The position numbers and the translations under genes are program-made. Source: Marinobacter pelagius (GTDB lineage Bacteria; Pseudomonadota; Gammaproteobacteria; Pseudomonadales; Oleiphilaceae). Taken from it: 64,000 nucleotides of DNA. Shown here in pieces: positions 43,794 through 53,407 of this stretch. Position 1 is the stretch's first letter. Each line of letters opens with the position of its first letter. The DNA lies in contig NZ_QNRO01000022.1 in the NCBI RefSeq assembly GCF_003315345.1, positions 1 to 64,000 of the forward strand. Reading direction: 5' to 3'. The notes under the pieces were generated by a model, which saw only the letters and a list, made by a program, of their open reading frames with translations, made no database searches and had not been told where the DNA came from.

Positions 43794-44093
43794 TCAGTGC
43801 ATCAGCGCGTTGCGGGTGGCCTCGGGCTGCTGGTCCAGGGTTTTACGTGCCAGATCGGCTGCTTTCTCACTGTCCAGTTGGCCCGATGCAATCCGCTCAA
43901 GCACGGTGGCCATGATGGCGACGGACTGTCGGTACTCGGAGAATTCAGCCTGGAAGGCCTGATCGATGGCCTCGTACACGGCCTGGATTTTTTCCTCCCG
44001 GGAGCCGGAGTTGGCGGCGGTGTCGTTGATAGCCTTCAGGCATGCCCGGGCGATGGCGATGTAGCGTTCAGTGTTCGGATTGTCTTTTTGCAT
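43794..44093 (-). CDS. Small hypothetical helical protein
   Basis: A 99-residue, charge-rich and probably all-alpha protein (ERYIAIARACLKAINDTAANSG, REEKIQAVYEAIDQAFQAEFSEYRQSVAIMATVLERIASGQ). No signal or membrane segment and no family recognised. I start at ATG 44093; the longer open frame to 44255 reads through a region without coding character. The ribosome-binding site is weak. It lies 31 bp upstream of the M16 protease gene and may be co-transcribed. Confidence 0.55.
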   Translation of the reverse strand: MQKDNPNTERYIAIARACLKAINDTAANSGSREEKIQAVYEAIDQAFQAEFSEYRQSVAIMATVLERIASGQLDSEKAADLARKTLDQQPEATRNALMH

Positions 44094-44475
44094 GGATGTG
44101 GTTTTCAGGGAACCTTGTTGACTGTGACATGAAATGACGCCGGAAAGCGCAATAAGTTCCTGATTATGGCATTGCCGGCCAAGGGTTTCATGGCTTTCTG
44201 TGACGGGATTTTCAAGGCCGGCAATACGGCCACCGTGTGCTAGTCTCAGAGACAATGTGTCGGAAAACTCGCCAGGCCCGTTGTGGGGCCTGTCCGGTAA
44301 TTAGAGTAATGGCTCTATATAAAACAATAGCTTAAAGAGTAAATGCTCTAAAAAAGTTCGATACATGAACGTTGCAATTAAGTACAATGCCGGCGTTTTC
44401 GGGTGGCTACGACTTTAGTCGAATGGCGTCCGGCATGGATAGACAAAAACAGAGCAACAGGCAGGGTGGAATTTA
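44094..44475. other. 382-bp divergent gap upstream of the acyl-CoA reductase
   Basis: The right half (44300-44400) is AT-rich and probably promoter-bearing, including TATATA at 44316-44321 and TACAAT at 44383-44388, but neither has a matching -35 at good spacing. A small palindrome CGACT-TT-AGTCG is at 44410-44421. AATGCCGGCGTTTT (44386-44399) is shared with the gap upstream of the FN3 lipoprotein gene. I found no gene. Confidence 0.45.
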
Positions 44476-46461
44476 ATGAACTACTTCCTTACTGGTGGTA
44501 CCGGATTTATTGGCCGTTTTCTCGTTGAGAAGCTTCTGGCGCGGGGCGGCACTGTTCACGTACTGGTGCGCGAACAAAGCCAGGACAAGCTCCAGAAACT
44601 CCGGGAGCGCTGGGGTGCGGATGAATCTCAGGTCAAGGCGGTGATCGGTGACCTGACCAGCCCGAATCTGGGGATCGACGCCAGTGCCATGGCTGGCCTC
44701 AAGGGCAAGATTGACCATTTCTTCCACCTTGCCGCCGTCTACGACATGGGCGCGGATGAGCAGAGCCAGCAGGCAGCCAACATCGACGGTACCCGTGCCG
44801 CCGTCCAGGCCGCCGAAGCCATGGGTGCGAAGCACTTCCATCACGTTTCCTCCATTGCGGCGGCAGGGCTGTTCAAGGGCACCTTCCGGGAAGATATGTT
44901 CGAGGAAGCGGAAAAACTCGATCACCCCTACCTGCTCACCAAGCACGAGTCCGAAAAGGTGGTGCGGGAAGAGTGCAAGGTTCCGTTCCGCATTTACCGT
45001 CCGGGCATGGTCATCGGCCACTCCAAAACCGGTGAAATGGACAAGGTGGATGGCCCTTACTACTTCTTCAAGATGATCCAGAAGATCCGCCAGGCGCTGC
45101 CCCAGTGGGTGCCGACCATCGGCATCGAGGGCGGTCGCCTGAACATCGTGCCGGTGGATTTCGTGGCCGAGGCGTTGGATCACATTGCCCACCTCGAGGG
45201 CGAGGACGGTAACTGCTTCCACCTGGTGGATTCCGATCCCTACAAGGTTGGCGAGATCCTCAATATTTTCAGCGAGGCCGGCCACGCTCCGAAGATGGGC
45301 ATGCGTATCGATTCCCGGATGTTCGGCTTTATCCCGCCGTTTATCCGCCAGAGCGTCAAGAACCTGCCGCCGGTGAAGCGCATTACCAGCGCGGTGCTGG
45401 ATGACATGGGTATCCCGCCGTCGGTGATGTCGTTCATCAACTATCCCACCCGCTTTGACGCCCGCGAGACCGAGCGGGTGCTGAAGGGTACCGGTATCGA
45501 GGTACCGCGCCTGCCGGACTACGCTCCGGTGATCTGGGATTACTGGGAGCGGAACCTGGATCCGGACCTGTTCAAGGATCGCACCCTCAAGGGTACTGTG
45601 GAGGGCCGGGTGTGCGTGGTCACCGGTGCAACTTCCGGAATCGGTCTGGCGACCGCCCAGAAGCTGGCGGATGCCGGTGCCATTCTGGTCATCGGGGCGC
45701 GCAAGCCCGAGCGGCTGAAGGAAGTAGCGGCGGAACTGGAATCCCGTGGTGCCAGCGTGCACGCCTACCAGTGCGATTTCTCGGACATGGACGCCTGTGA
45801 CGAGTTCATCAAGACCGTACTGGACAACCACGGCCATGTGGATGTGCTGGTGAACAACGCCGGCCGTTCTATTCGCCGGTCCCTGGATCTGTCCTTTGAC
45901 CGCTTCCACGATTTCGAGCGCACCATGCAGCTGAACTACTTCGGTTCCGTGCGGCTGATCATGGGCTTTGCCCCGAGCATGCTGGAGCGCCGTCGCGGTC
46001 ACGTGGTGAACATTTCCTCCATCGGGGTGCTCACCAACGCTCCGAGGTTCTCGGCCTATGTGGCGTCCAAGTCCGCCCTGGATGCGTTCAGCCGCTGTGC
46101 GGCGGCGGAGTGGTCGGATCGTAACGTTACCTTCACCACCATCAACATGCCGCTGGTGAAAACGCCGATGATTGCGCCGACCAAGATCTACGATCAGGTG
46201 CCGACGCTGACCCCGGACGAGGCGGCGGACATGGTGGCCGAGGCGATCGTCTACCGGCCCAAGCGCATTGCCACCCGCCTGGGCATCTTCGCCCAGGTGC
46301 TGCATGCACTGGCGCCGAAGATGGGCGAGATCATCATGAACACCGGTTACCGGATGTTCCCGGATTCGCCGGCTGCCGCCGGCAGCAAGTCCGGCGAGAA
46401 GCCGAAAGTGTCCACGGAGCAAGTGGCCTTTGCGGCGATCATGCGGGGTATCTACTGGTAA
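44476..46461 (+). CDS. Fatty acyl-CoA reductase (alcohol-forming, two-domain)
   Basis: A 661-residue fusion of two reductase units. Residues about 1-370 are an extended SDR/FAR-like domain with GGTGFIG (7-13) and catalytic Y152/K156 (YLLTKHESEK). Residues about 375-660 are a classical SDR with TGATSGIG (about 383-390), NNAG and Y528/K532 (YVASK). Length and sequence closely match the Marinobacter fatty acyl-CoA reductase (Maqu_2507/MAACR type) that reduces acyl-CoA through aldehyde to fatty alcohol with NADPH, for wax esters. The gene is monocistronic: a gap is upstream and a bidirectional terminator follows. Confidence 0.93.
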   Translation: MNYFLTGGTGFIGRFLVEKLLARGGTVHVLVREQSQDKLQKLRERWGADESQVKAVIGDLTSPNLGIDASAMAGLKGKIDHFFHLAAVYDMGADEQSQQAANIDGTRAAVQAAEAMGAKHFHHVSSIAAAGLFKGTFREDMFEEAEKLDHPYLLTKHESEKVVREECKVPFRIYRPGMVIGHSKTGEMDKVDGPYYFFKMIQKIRQALPQWVPTIGIEGGRLNIVPVDFVAEALDHIAHLEGEDGNCFHLVDSDPYKVGEILNIFSEAGHAPKMGMRIDSRMFGFIPPFIRQSVKNLPPVKRITSAVLDDMGIPPSVMSFINYPTRFDARETERVLKGTGIEVPRLPDYAPVIWDYWERNLDPDLFKDRTLKGTVEGRVCVVTGATSGIGLATAQKLADAGAILVIGARKPERLKEVAAELESRGASVHAYQCDFSDMDACDEFIKTVLDNHGHVDVLVNNAGRSIRRSLDLSFDRFHDFERTMQLNYFGSVRLIMGFAPSMLERRRGHVVNISSIGVLTNAPRFSAYVASKSALDAFSRCAAAEWSDRNVTFTTINMPLVKTPMIAPTKIYDQVPTLTPDEAADMVAEAIVYRPKRIATRLGIFAQVLHALAPKMGEIIMNTGYRMFPDSPAAAGSKSGEKPKVSTEQVAFAAIMRGIYW

Positions 46462-46477
46462 CGGTGGTCACGCAGGC

Positions 46478-46509
46478 ATTAAAAAACCCGCTTCGGCGGG
46501 TTTTTTAAT
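46478..46509. terminator. Bidirectional Rho-independent terminator
   Basis: ATTAAAAAACCCGC (46478-46491) and GCGGGTTTTTTAAT (46496-46509) form a perfect 14-bp inverted repeat around TTCG. The GC core is flanked by A6 on one side and T6 on the other, so it can stop transcripts of both the acyl-CoA reductase gene and the convergent rnt gene. Confidence 0.93.
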
Positions 46510-46518
46510 GGGTAACCG

Positions 46519-47175
46519 TTATTGCTCGGGGATCTCCACCGGAGGCGGCGGGAAACCGCCCAGCTCCTTCCAGCGATTGACGATGCCGCAGAACAGGTCG
46601 GCGGTTTTTTCCGCATCGTAGGCCGCCGAATGGGCTTCCTTGTTGCTGAACGGGATACCGGCCAGCTTGCAGGCCTGGGCCAGCACGGTATGGCCGTAGG
46701 CGAGGCCTGCGAGGGTGGCGGTATCGAACGTGGAGAACGGGTGGAAGGGATTGCGCTTGATGTCTGCGCGCATGGCGGCGGCGAACACGAAATTGTGGTC
46801 GAAGGTGGCGTTGTGGCCCACCAGTACCGCCCGCTTGCAGTCATGGGCCTTCACCGCCTTGCGGATCGGGCTGAAAATTTCGCTCAGGCCCTCGCGCTCG
46901 GGCACAGCCTCGCGGCTGGGATCCCAGGGATCGATGCCGGTAAAGTCCAGGGCAGACTGTTCCAGGTTGGCGCCTTCGAACGGGTCGATCTGCTGTACGT
47001 AGGTCTCGCCCCGGCGCAACCAGCCGTCGTCATCCAGGGTCAGCAGTACTGCTGCCACTTCCAGCAAGGCATCCCGCTCGGGGTTGAAGCCGGCGGTTTC
47101 CACATCGACCACCACGGGCAGGAAGCCACGGAAGCGTTTGGACATGGGATGCGGTTCTTTGTTTTCGTCTGTCAC
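46519..47175 (-). CDS. rnt: Ribonuclease T
   Basis: A 218-residue DEDDh exoribonuclease (E. coli 215). ExoI is VVVDVETAGFNPERDALLE, ExoII GHNATFDHNFV, ExoIII AHSAAYDAEKTADLF. RNase T trims tRNA and stable RNA 3' ends. I use GTG 47175 (MTDENKEPHPMSKRF) because GGAG lies five bases upstream; ATG 47145 would drop ten residues. Convergent with the reductase gene across a terminator. Confidence 0.94.
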   Translation of the reverse strand: MTDENKEPHPMSKRFRGFLPVVVDVETAGFNPERDALLEVAAVLLTLDDDGWLRRGETYVQQIDPFEGANLEQSALDFTGIDPWDPSREAVPEREGLSEIFSPIRKAVKAHDCKRAVLVGHNATFDHNFVFAAAMRADIKRNPFHPFSTFDTATLAGLAYGHTVLAQACKLAGIPFSNKEAHSAAYDAEKTADLFCGIVNRWKELGGFPPPPVEIPEQ

Positions 47176-47218
47176 TCGAACTCCGGTTGTCGACAGTGTG
47201 TGTACTCGGCGTAACAGA

Positions 47219-48250
47219 TTACGCCATTTGCCAGTTAACGGTTTCACCGGCTTTCAGAGGCACAATGGAGCCACCTGCCAGGGGCAGTTGCTCGGGCATG
47301 GTCCAGGGCTTGCGCACCAGGGTGATGGAGTCCTGGTTGCGGGGCAGGCCGTAGAAGTCGGCGCCGTTATGGCTGGCGAAGGCCTCGAACTTGTCCAGGA
47401 TGCCCAGTTCCTCGAAGATTTCCGCGTACAGGCCAATGGCGCCGAAGGCAGAGTAGCAACCAGCACAGCCGCAGGCGGCTTCTTTCTTGTCCCGGGCGTG
47501 GGGGGCGGAATCGGTGCCCAGGAAGAAACGCTTGTCGCCGCTGGCTACTGCATCCCGAAGCGCCTGCTGGTGCAGGTTGCGCTTCAGGATCGGCAGACAG
47601 TACAGGTGAGGGCGGATGCCGCCAACCAACATGTGGTTGCGGTTGTACATCAGGTGTTGCGGCGTCAGCGTCGCGCCGAGATTGCCACCCTTGTAGTCAC
47701 GGACAAAATTTGCGGAGTCGGCGGTGGTGATGTGTTCGAGAACCATCTTCAGGCCCGGGAACGCCTCGAGTGTTGGTGCCAGCACCTGCTCCAGGAAGAC
47801 TTTTTCCCGGTCGAAGATATCAATGTCGGCATCGGTGACCTCGCCGTGCACCAGCAACAGCATGCCGCAATCCGCCATGGCTTCGAGCACCGGGTAGATA
47901 TTGCGGATGTCCTTCACGCCGGAGGCGGAATTGGTGGTTGCCCCGGCCGGGTAGAGTTTGGCGGCGATAACGCCGGCGGCCCTGGCTTCCCGGATTGTCT
48001 CAGGCGTGGTGGCTTCGGTCAGGTAAAGGGTCATCAGCGGTTCGAAGTCAGTGCCGCTGGCTGCTGCCAGGATGCGTTCGCGGTAGGCGCTCGCGTCGGC
48101 TGCGGTGACCACCGGCGGCACCAGGTTGGGCATGATGATGGCACGGCCGAAACAGGCGGCGGTGGCCGGAACCACGTCCTTGAGGATATCCCCGTCGCGG
48201 ACGTGCAGGTGCCAGTCGTCCGGGCGGGTGATGGTCAGCTGTTCTGTCAT
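47219..48250 (-). CDS. pyrC: Dihydroorotase
   Basis: A 343-residue amidohydrolase (E. coli PyrC 348) of pyrimidine biosynthesis. Metal ligands start with [11 protein letters not shown] (H14, H16); the carbamylated-lysine region is [13 protein letters not shown]; further ligands are in LLVHGEV and LEHITT; the late aspartate is in LGTDSAPH. Complete. It lies 43 bp upstream of rnt, so the two may share a transcript. Confidence 0.95.
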   Translation of the reverse strand: MTEQLTITRPDDWHLHVRDGDILKDVVPATAACFGRAIIMPNLVPPVVTAADASAYRERILAAASGTDFEPLMTLYLTEATTPETIREARAAGVIAAKLYPAGATTNSASGVKDIRNIYPVLEAMADCGMLLLVHGEVTDADIDIFDREKVFLEQVLAPTLEAFPGLKMVLEHITTADSANFVRDYKGGNLGATLTPQHLMYNRNHMLVGGIRPHLYCLPILKRNLHQQALRDAVASGDKRFFLGTDSAPHARDKKEAACGCAGCYSAFGAIGLYAEIFEELGILDKFEAFASHNGADFYGLPRNQDSITLVRKPWTMPEQLPLAGGSIVPLKAGETVNWQMA

Positions 48251-48337
48251 GGATGTTTTCCGGGAGGCCTGAAAATTTGCAGAATTATATCAGAAGGTGA
48301 ACAACGTTGTTGCTCACCCTCCCGGAGAACCCGTGGA

Positions 48338-49264
48338 TCAGTAGACGGAGTCCAGAACTTCCAGGTGTGCGGCCACGCTCTCGGCCAGGGCCCTGAGGTG
48401 GTAGCCCCCCTCCAGGGTAGAGATGATGCGGTCGTTGGAATAGTCGTTGGCGACGCTGGTAATCATTTCGGTGAGCCAGCGGAAGTCTTCGGTCTCCAGG
48501 TTGAGCTCAGCCATCGGGTCCAGCTTGTGGGCGTCGAAACCGGCGGAGATCAGGATGACCTGGGGCTTGAAGTCCTGCAGTTTCTTCAGCCACGCCGCCT
48601 CTACGGTTTTCCGGTACTCCGCTGATGAGCAGCCTGCCTCGATCGGGGCGTTGACGATATTCGGCGCCTGGCGGTGCACATGGGAGTGGGGATAGAACGG
48701 GTGCTGGAAACTGGAACACATGAGAATGCGCTCGTCACCACCGACGATGTCCGCGGTGCCGTTGCCCTGGTGCACATCGAAATCGACGATCGCCACCCGG
48801 TCCAGGTGGTGGAAGTTCAATGCCCGCATCGCGGCCAGTGCGATGTTGTTGTAGAAGCAGAAACCCATGGATTTGGCCCGCTCGGCATGGTGGCCGGGTG
48901 GACGGGCGCAGACAAAGGCGTTGGTGACCTGGCTGCTCATCACCATGTCCACCGCCTGGACATTGGCGCCGGCGGCCAGGCGGGCGGCCCGCAGGGTATC
49001 GGGCATCATCGCGGTGTCCGGGTCGGTAAAGACGCGGCCGCGGGTCGGCTCCATCAGTTCCAGCTGCTGCAGGTACTTTTCCGGGTGCACGGCCAGCAGT
49101 TGATCGCGGGTGACCTCTTCGGGACGAACCCAGTCCAGGTCCTGCTCCAGGTGGGTGTCTGCCAGGTAGGCGAGGATCGTGGAAATGCGTTCCGGGCATT
49201 CCGGATGATCCGGCCCCATGTTGTGTTTCATGCAGTCGTCGTGGGAAAAGAATGCCGTGGTCAT
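48338..49264 (-). CDS. Histone deacetylase-family (acetylpolyamine/lysine) amidohydrolase
   Basis: A 308-residue zinc hydrolase of the arginase/deacetylase fold: N-terminal HDDCMKHNMGPDHPECPERI, catalytic His-His in RPPGHHAERAKSMGFCFYNN, metal site DFDVHQGNGTADI and a second aspartate and tyrosine near ISAGFDAHKLDPMAEL and LEGGYHL. It deacylates lysine side chains or small amines. Its gene is divergent from a Pat-type acetyltransferase gene, so it may reverse that enzyme's action; the substrate is not proven. Confidence 0.93.
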   Translation of the reverse strand: MTTAFFSHDDCMKHNMGPDHPECPERISTILAYLADTHLEQDLDWVRPEEVTRDQLLAVHPEKYLQQLELMEPTRGRVFTDPDTAMMPDTLRAARLAAGANVQAVDMVMSSQVTNAFVCARPPGHHAERAKSMGFCFYNNIALAAMRALNFHHLDRVAIVDFDVHQGNGTADIVGGDERILMCSSFQHPFYPHSHVHRQAPNIVNAPIEAGCSSAEYRKTVEAAWLKKLQDFKPQVILISAGFDAHKLDPMAELNLETEDFRWLTEMITSVANDYSNDRIISTLEGGYHLRALAESVAAHLEVLDSVY

Positions 49265-49474
49265 ACGTCTCTCAGCGTCCCGGATATGCTTGTATTTTCA
49301 TCAATGTTATCAGGGAAAACCGCAGTCCGTCGTATTTCTTTGGTCTTATAGGGCTGATAGCCGTTTTACATCAATACCGGAAGGCCTAAGATAAGGTGTA
49401 CACAGATAAGTAACCTGTTTTATTGACGTTATCACCTGAACCGGCCCGGCGGGGGCTGGTCTGAGGAGACCGCC

Positions 49475-52228
49475 TTGAGCACCCGTTACCTGGAAAGTCT
49501 TTTCAACCCCAGCTCCATCGTCGTGATCGGTGCCTCCGAGCGCGCCGACAACCTCGGGGGTATGGTCCTGCGGAACCTTCTCGGTGGCGGCTACCCCACG
49601 GAAAAACTGCTGGTGATCAACCAGAGTGGCTACGAGAACGTCCACGGCGTGCCGTGTGTGCCCAAGGTGGCGAAGATGGACTTCTCCCCGGACCTGGCCA
49701 TTATCTGTACCCCGCCCGATACCGTCGCAAAAACCATCAAGCGCCTGGGCGAGGCCGGAGTGCGTACTGCCATCGTGATGACCGGTGGCATGTCCCGGAC
49801 CCACAGCAAGACCGGGCAGCCGCTGATGTATTCCGTGCGAGAGGCTGCCAAGGAGACCGGCATCCGCGTACTGGGGCCGAACACCATCGGCCTGATGGTG
49901 CCAGCTCGTAGTCTGAACGCCACCTATGCCCACATGGGTGCCATTCCGGGGAGGGTGGCCTTTGTGGGGCAGAGCGGCACCATCGCGAGCTCGGTGCTGG
50001 ACTGGGCGTTTGCCCGGGGTGTGGGGTTTTCCTACTTCCTGACCCTGGGTGATGGCATGGACATCGATCACGATGACCTGATCGATTACCTGGCCCAGGA
50101 CACCCAGACCCGCGCCATCCTGCTGCACATCGAGAACGTGCCCAACCCCCGGCGTTTCATGTCGGCGGTGAGGGTGGCGTCGCGCACCAAGCCGGTGATT
50201 GCGGTGAAGTCCGGGCGGGTGCCAGAGTCGGAATGGTTCCATCATGAATTGCCTGCCGGCCTGAAACGCAGTGACCCGATCTACGATGCCATGCTGCAGC
50301 GGGCCGGTGTGTTGCGGGTGGATGGCCTGGGGCAGATGTTCGATGCCCTGGAAACCCTGACCCGCATGCGGCCGTTACGCCGCGAGTCCCTGGCGATCAT
50401 GGCCAACGGCGTTGGCCCCGGGGTGCTGGCGGTGGACCGGCTGGCAGACCTGGGCGGCGAGCTGGCGGAGTTGTCGGAACAGAGCATTGAATCCCTGGCC
50501 GAATTGCTGCCACCGTACTGGACCCGCAAGAACCCCATCGACCTGAACTACGACGCCTCTCCTGAACTCTACGCCCAGGCTATCAAGATCCTGGCCAAGG
50601 ATCCTGAGGTGGCCAATGTGCTGGTCATGTATGCGCCCAGTCTGACCGAGGACAGCCTGCAGATCGCCGATGCGGTGGTGCAGGCCTCCAAGGGGACGCG
50701 TCTGAACGTTTTCACCTGCTGGCTGGGCCAGAGCACGGTGATGGAAGCGCGGGAGGAATTCTACCGGGCAGGGCTTCCATCCTTCTTCAACCCGGAGAAG
50801 GCGGTGATGGCGTTCATGCAGCATGTCCGGCACCAGCGCGTGCAGCGCCTGCTGACAGAGACGCCTGAGTCCTTTACCGACCATTTTGCCGACCGGAACC
50901 GGCCCCGTCGGCTGGTGGCCAACGCCCTGCGTTCAGGGCGGATGCATCTCTCCAACCGGGAAGCCCGGGACGTAATCCGGGATTACGGCATCAATACTAT
51001 CGACACCATCTACTGCGACGACATCGAGGAGGTGCTGGAAGCCTTCGCGGTGGAGCGTCGGCCGGTGGATATCACCATTGTGCACGAGCAGGCCTGCCAC
51101 CCGTTTCTCGACCTGAGCCCGACCCAGCGCCGTTACAAGGGCACGGTGAAGAAGCTCAACAGCGAGGCGGCGATCATGGACTCCTGCCGCTTCCTGATGG
51201 AGGAATACCAGGAGCATTTCCCGAACAGTGGATTCCTGGGGTTTGCGGTCCAGCGATCCTACCAGCATGTGGGCGGCGTGGAATTCAGCGTAGGCATTAC
51301 CCGGGATTCCGAGTTCGGGCCGCTGGTGGTGTGCGGGGCCTCGGGCGCCCAGATCAATGTGATGACCGACCGGCAAATTGCACTGCCGCCGCTTAACATG
51401 GTGCTGGCCCGGGAGCTGCTGCGGCGCACCTACATGTACAAGCTCCTGAAGGAGCATAGCCTCAAGCCGGAGGAGGACATCCGGGCGGTGTCCGAAACCC
51501 TGGTGACCCTGTCTCAGATCGTGATCGATATTCCCGAGATCAAGGGGCTGGAGATCTCGCCGCTGTTGTTCAACGAGAGCGGGGCAGTGGCGGTCAACAT
51601 TGCCATAAACCTGGATGACGCGCCGACCAGGCCGATTATCCAGCCCTATCCCCGTGAGCTGGAGGAGTGGATTGTACTGCCCAAGTCCGGCCGCCGGGTG
51701 ATCATCCGGCCGGTGCTGGCGGAAGACGAGCCGGCACACCGGGAGTTTCACGAGCACCAGTCACCGGAATCCATCCGCTACCGGTTCTTCCAGTACCGCA
51801 AGCACTTCTCCCGGGAAGACGTGGCCCAGATGGTGCAGATCGACTACGACCGGGAAATGGTGTTCATCGCCAACGCGCCCCGGGAGGACGGCGAAGGCGA
51901 GGAAACCCTCGGCACCGTGCGCACCTGGACCGACGCCGACAACCTGCGCTGCGAGTTTGCGGTGATGGTGGATGACAAGATGAAAGGCGAAGGCCTGGGC
52001 GTGGCCCTGATGCAGAAGATGATCGATTACTGCCGCGCCCGGGGCACCGTGGAAATGATCGGCAACGTGCTGCCGGATAACAGGCCGATGTTGCAGCTGG
52101 CGGAGCATCTCGGTTTTGAGATCAAGTACAACACCGAGGAAGAGGTGATGGATCTGCGGCTGGTGCTGAATGAGCCGGAGAAGGATTGGCAGAAGGAGAG
52201 GCTGAAGAAGCGCGGGGCGCATCTCTGA
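49475..52228 (+). CDS. Pat-type protein lysine acetyltransferase (acyl-CoA synthetase-like plus GNAT)
   Basis: A 917-residue protein. Residues about 5-460 are a CoA-binding/succinyl-CoA-ligase-like part (SSIVVIGASERADNLGG, GPNTIGLMVP, GQSGTIASSVLDWA). Residues about 470-700 form an ATP-grasp-like module. Residues about 740-905 are a GNAT domain with acetyl-CoA loop KGEGLGVALMQKMI. This is the Pat/PatZ architecture (E. coli PatZ 886). In relatives it acetylates acetyl-CoA synthetase. The start is TTG 49475 with AGGAG six bases upstream. Confidence 0.9.
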   Translation: MSTRYLESLFNPSSIVVIGASERADNLGGMVLRNLLGGGYPTEKLLVINQSGYENVHGVPCVPKVAKMDFSPDLAIICTPPDTVAKTIKRLGEAGVRTAIVMTGGMSRTHSKTGQPLMYSVREAAKETGIRVLGPNTIGLMVPARSLNATYAHMGAIPGRVAFVGQSGTIASSVLDWAFARGVGFSYFLTLGDGMDIDHDDLIDYLAQDTQTRAILLHIENVPNPRRFMSAVRVASRTKPVIAVKSGRVPESEWFHHELPAGLKRSDPIYDAMLQRAGVLRVDGLGQMFDALETLTRMRPLRRESLAIMANGVGPGVLAVDRLADLGGELAELSEQSIESLAELLPPYWTRKNPIDLNYDASPELYAQAIKILAKDPEVANVLVMYAPSLTEDSLQIADAVVQASKGTRLNVFTCWLGQSTVMEAREEFYRAGLPSFFNPEKAVMAFMQHVRHQRVQRLLTETPESFTDHFADRNRPRRLVANALRSGRMHLSNREARDVIRDYGINTIDTIYCDDIEEVLEAFAVERRPVDITIVHEQACHPFLDLSPTQRRYKGTVKKLNSEAAIMDSCRFLMEEYQEHFPNSGFLGFAVQRSYQHVGGVEFSVGITRDSEFGPLVVCGASGAQINVMTDRQIALPPLNMVLARELLRRTYMYKLLKEHSLKPEEDIRAVSETLVTLSQIVIDIPEIKGLEISPLLFNESGAVAVNIAINLDDAPTRPIIQPYPRELEEWIVLPKSGRRVIIRPVLAEDEPAHREFHEHQSPESIRYRFFQYRKHFSREDVAQMVQIDYDREMVFIANAPREDGEGEETLGTVRTWTDADNLRCEFAVMVDDKMKGEGLGVALMQKMIDYCRARGTVEMIGNVLPDNRPMLQLAEHLGFEIKYNTEEEVMDLRLVLNEPEKDWQKERLKKRGAHL

Positions 52229-52254
52229 CCGGCCGCGGGTGGGGCCGCCAGGAT

Positions 52255-52388
52255 GGGGTCAGAAGAACGAGTTCTTCAGACCCCTGTGCCGAAGTCAGCG
52301 CCCAGCACAGGGGTCTGATGAAAGCTTTCATCTGACCCCATTTTCAAGTCTGGCCCCATTTTTAAGTCTCACCCCATTTTCACTCTTC
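52255..52388. repeat. Array of three palindromes and three 18-bp direct repeats
   Basis: Three GGGGTC/GACCCC hairpins lie in tandem. The first (52255-52284) has GAAGAAC-GA-GTTCTTC with one A-A mismatch. The second has a perfect 12-bp stem (52278-52289 with 52305-52316). The third (52310-52339) has the palindrome GATGAAAGCTTTCATC with one T-T mismatch. Three 18-bp direct copies follow at 52335-52352, 52353-52370 and 52371-52388, starting (A/G)CCCCATTTT. The third copy contains the rdgC stop. It resembles REP-type arrays; identity is inferred. Confidence 0.75.
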
Positions 52389-53306
52389 GACAATCGCCGA
52401 GCGATCCTCGCCCCCGAGGGCTTCCAGCAGCCCCGGAATCATCCGGGACAACTCCAGCGTCATCAGGCTGAAGGCGGCGTCAAACTTGGCCACGGCATCA
52501 TCGGCGTCAACGTCATCCAGCTGCTCCTGCAGGGTCTCGCCGAATTTCAGGCGGCGGATGCCCAGTTCCTCGTCCAGCACGAAAGAGACGTTCTCATCCC
52601 AGGTCACGGCCAGCTTGGTGACCTGCATGCCGGCTTCCAGGTGGTTGCGGATTTCGTCGGCTTTCAGGTCCAGGCCCTTGCAGCGCACCACGCCGCCGTC
52701 CTCGGAGGGATCCTTCAGTTCACACTCGCTACCCAGGGCAATGCTGGCGGGCAGGTCGATGGTTTCGTTCAGCCAGCCGGTAAAGGTGAAGGCGGGCGAC
52801 TGCTCCACGGCGGGCGGCCGGACCGGGAGGGAACCCAGACTCTTGCGCAGGGTCGAAGCCAGATCTTCCGCCTGTTTGGCAGAACCGGCATCCACCACCA
52901 GAACGCCGTCCTGGGGTGCCAGGTAGGCGTAGCAGCGCCGGTTCTTGGAAAAGGCCTGGGGCAGCATTTCCAGCATCACCTGTTCCTTTATTTCGTCCTT
53001 TTCCTTGCGACGCACCTTGCGGCCCTGTTCAATTTCTATGGCCTCGGCCCGTTCCTCTACGGCTTCCTTCACCACTGGCCCGGGCAGGATTTTCTCTTCC
53101 TTTCGCAGGGAAATCAGGTGGTAGCCGTTGGCGCTGTGCACCAGTTGCTCGCCATGCTTGCCCAGCGGCGCCACCCAACCCTGCCGGCTGGTTTCCTGGG
53201 GGCCGCAGGGTTTGAAGGCATCGGCCTCCAGCTTCTCTTCCAGCTCCTCAGGGGAGATATCGAACGGCTTGGTAAAACGGAATACGCGGGCGTTACGAAA
53301 CCACAT
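52380..53306 (-). CDS. rdgC: Recombination-associated protein RdgC
   Basis: A 308-residue protein (E. coli 303) starting MWFRNARVFRFTKPFDIS, with the family's KEAVEERAEAIEIEQGRKVRRKEKDEIKEQVMLEMLPQAFSK block. RdgC forms a dimer ring around duplex DNA and limits RecA activity. The start is ATG 53306 with AAGGA upstream. Its stop lies inside the third 18-bp direct repeat. Confidence 0.96.
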   Translation of the reverse strand: MWFRNARVFRFTKPFDISPEELEEKLEADAFKPCGPQETSRQGWVAPLGKHGEQLVHSANGYHLISLRKEEKILPGPVVKEAVEERAEAIEIEQGRKVRRKEKDEIKEQVMLEMLPQAFSKNRRCYAYLAPQDGVLVVDAGSAKQAEDLASTLRKSLGSLPVRPPAVEQSPAFTFTGWLNETIDLPASIALGSECELKDPSEDGGVVRCKGLDLKADEIRNHLEAGMQVTKLAVTWDENVSFVLDEELGIRRLKFGETLQEQLDDVDADDAVAKFDAAFSLMTLELSRMIPGLLEALGGEDRSAIVEE

Positions 53307-53407
53307 CAGGTTCGGTCCTTGCTCTTGGTTTGAATCGGTGATGGTTCGAAAAGGGGGGAAGGATGATACGGCCACCGGGCGGTGGCCGTAAAGTGACGGG
53401 TATCACG

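Noticed and set aside
44473..46422. 649-codon open frame on the minus strand
   Set aside because: Antisense of the acyl-CoA reductase gene, whose motifs are complete; long antisense frames are common at this GC.
52335..52388. Possible CRISPR array
   Set aside because: The 18-bp units are contiguous with no spacers, differ at several bases, and no cas gene is near.
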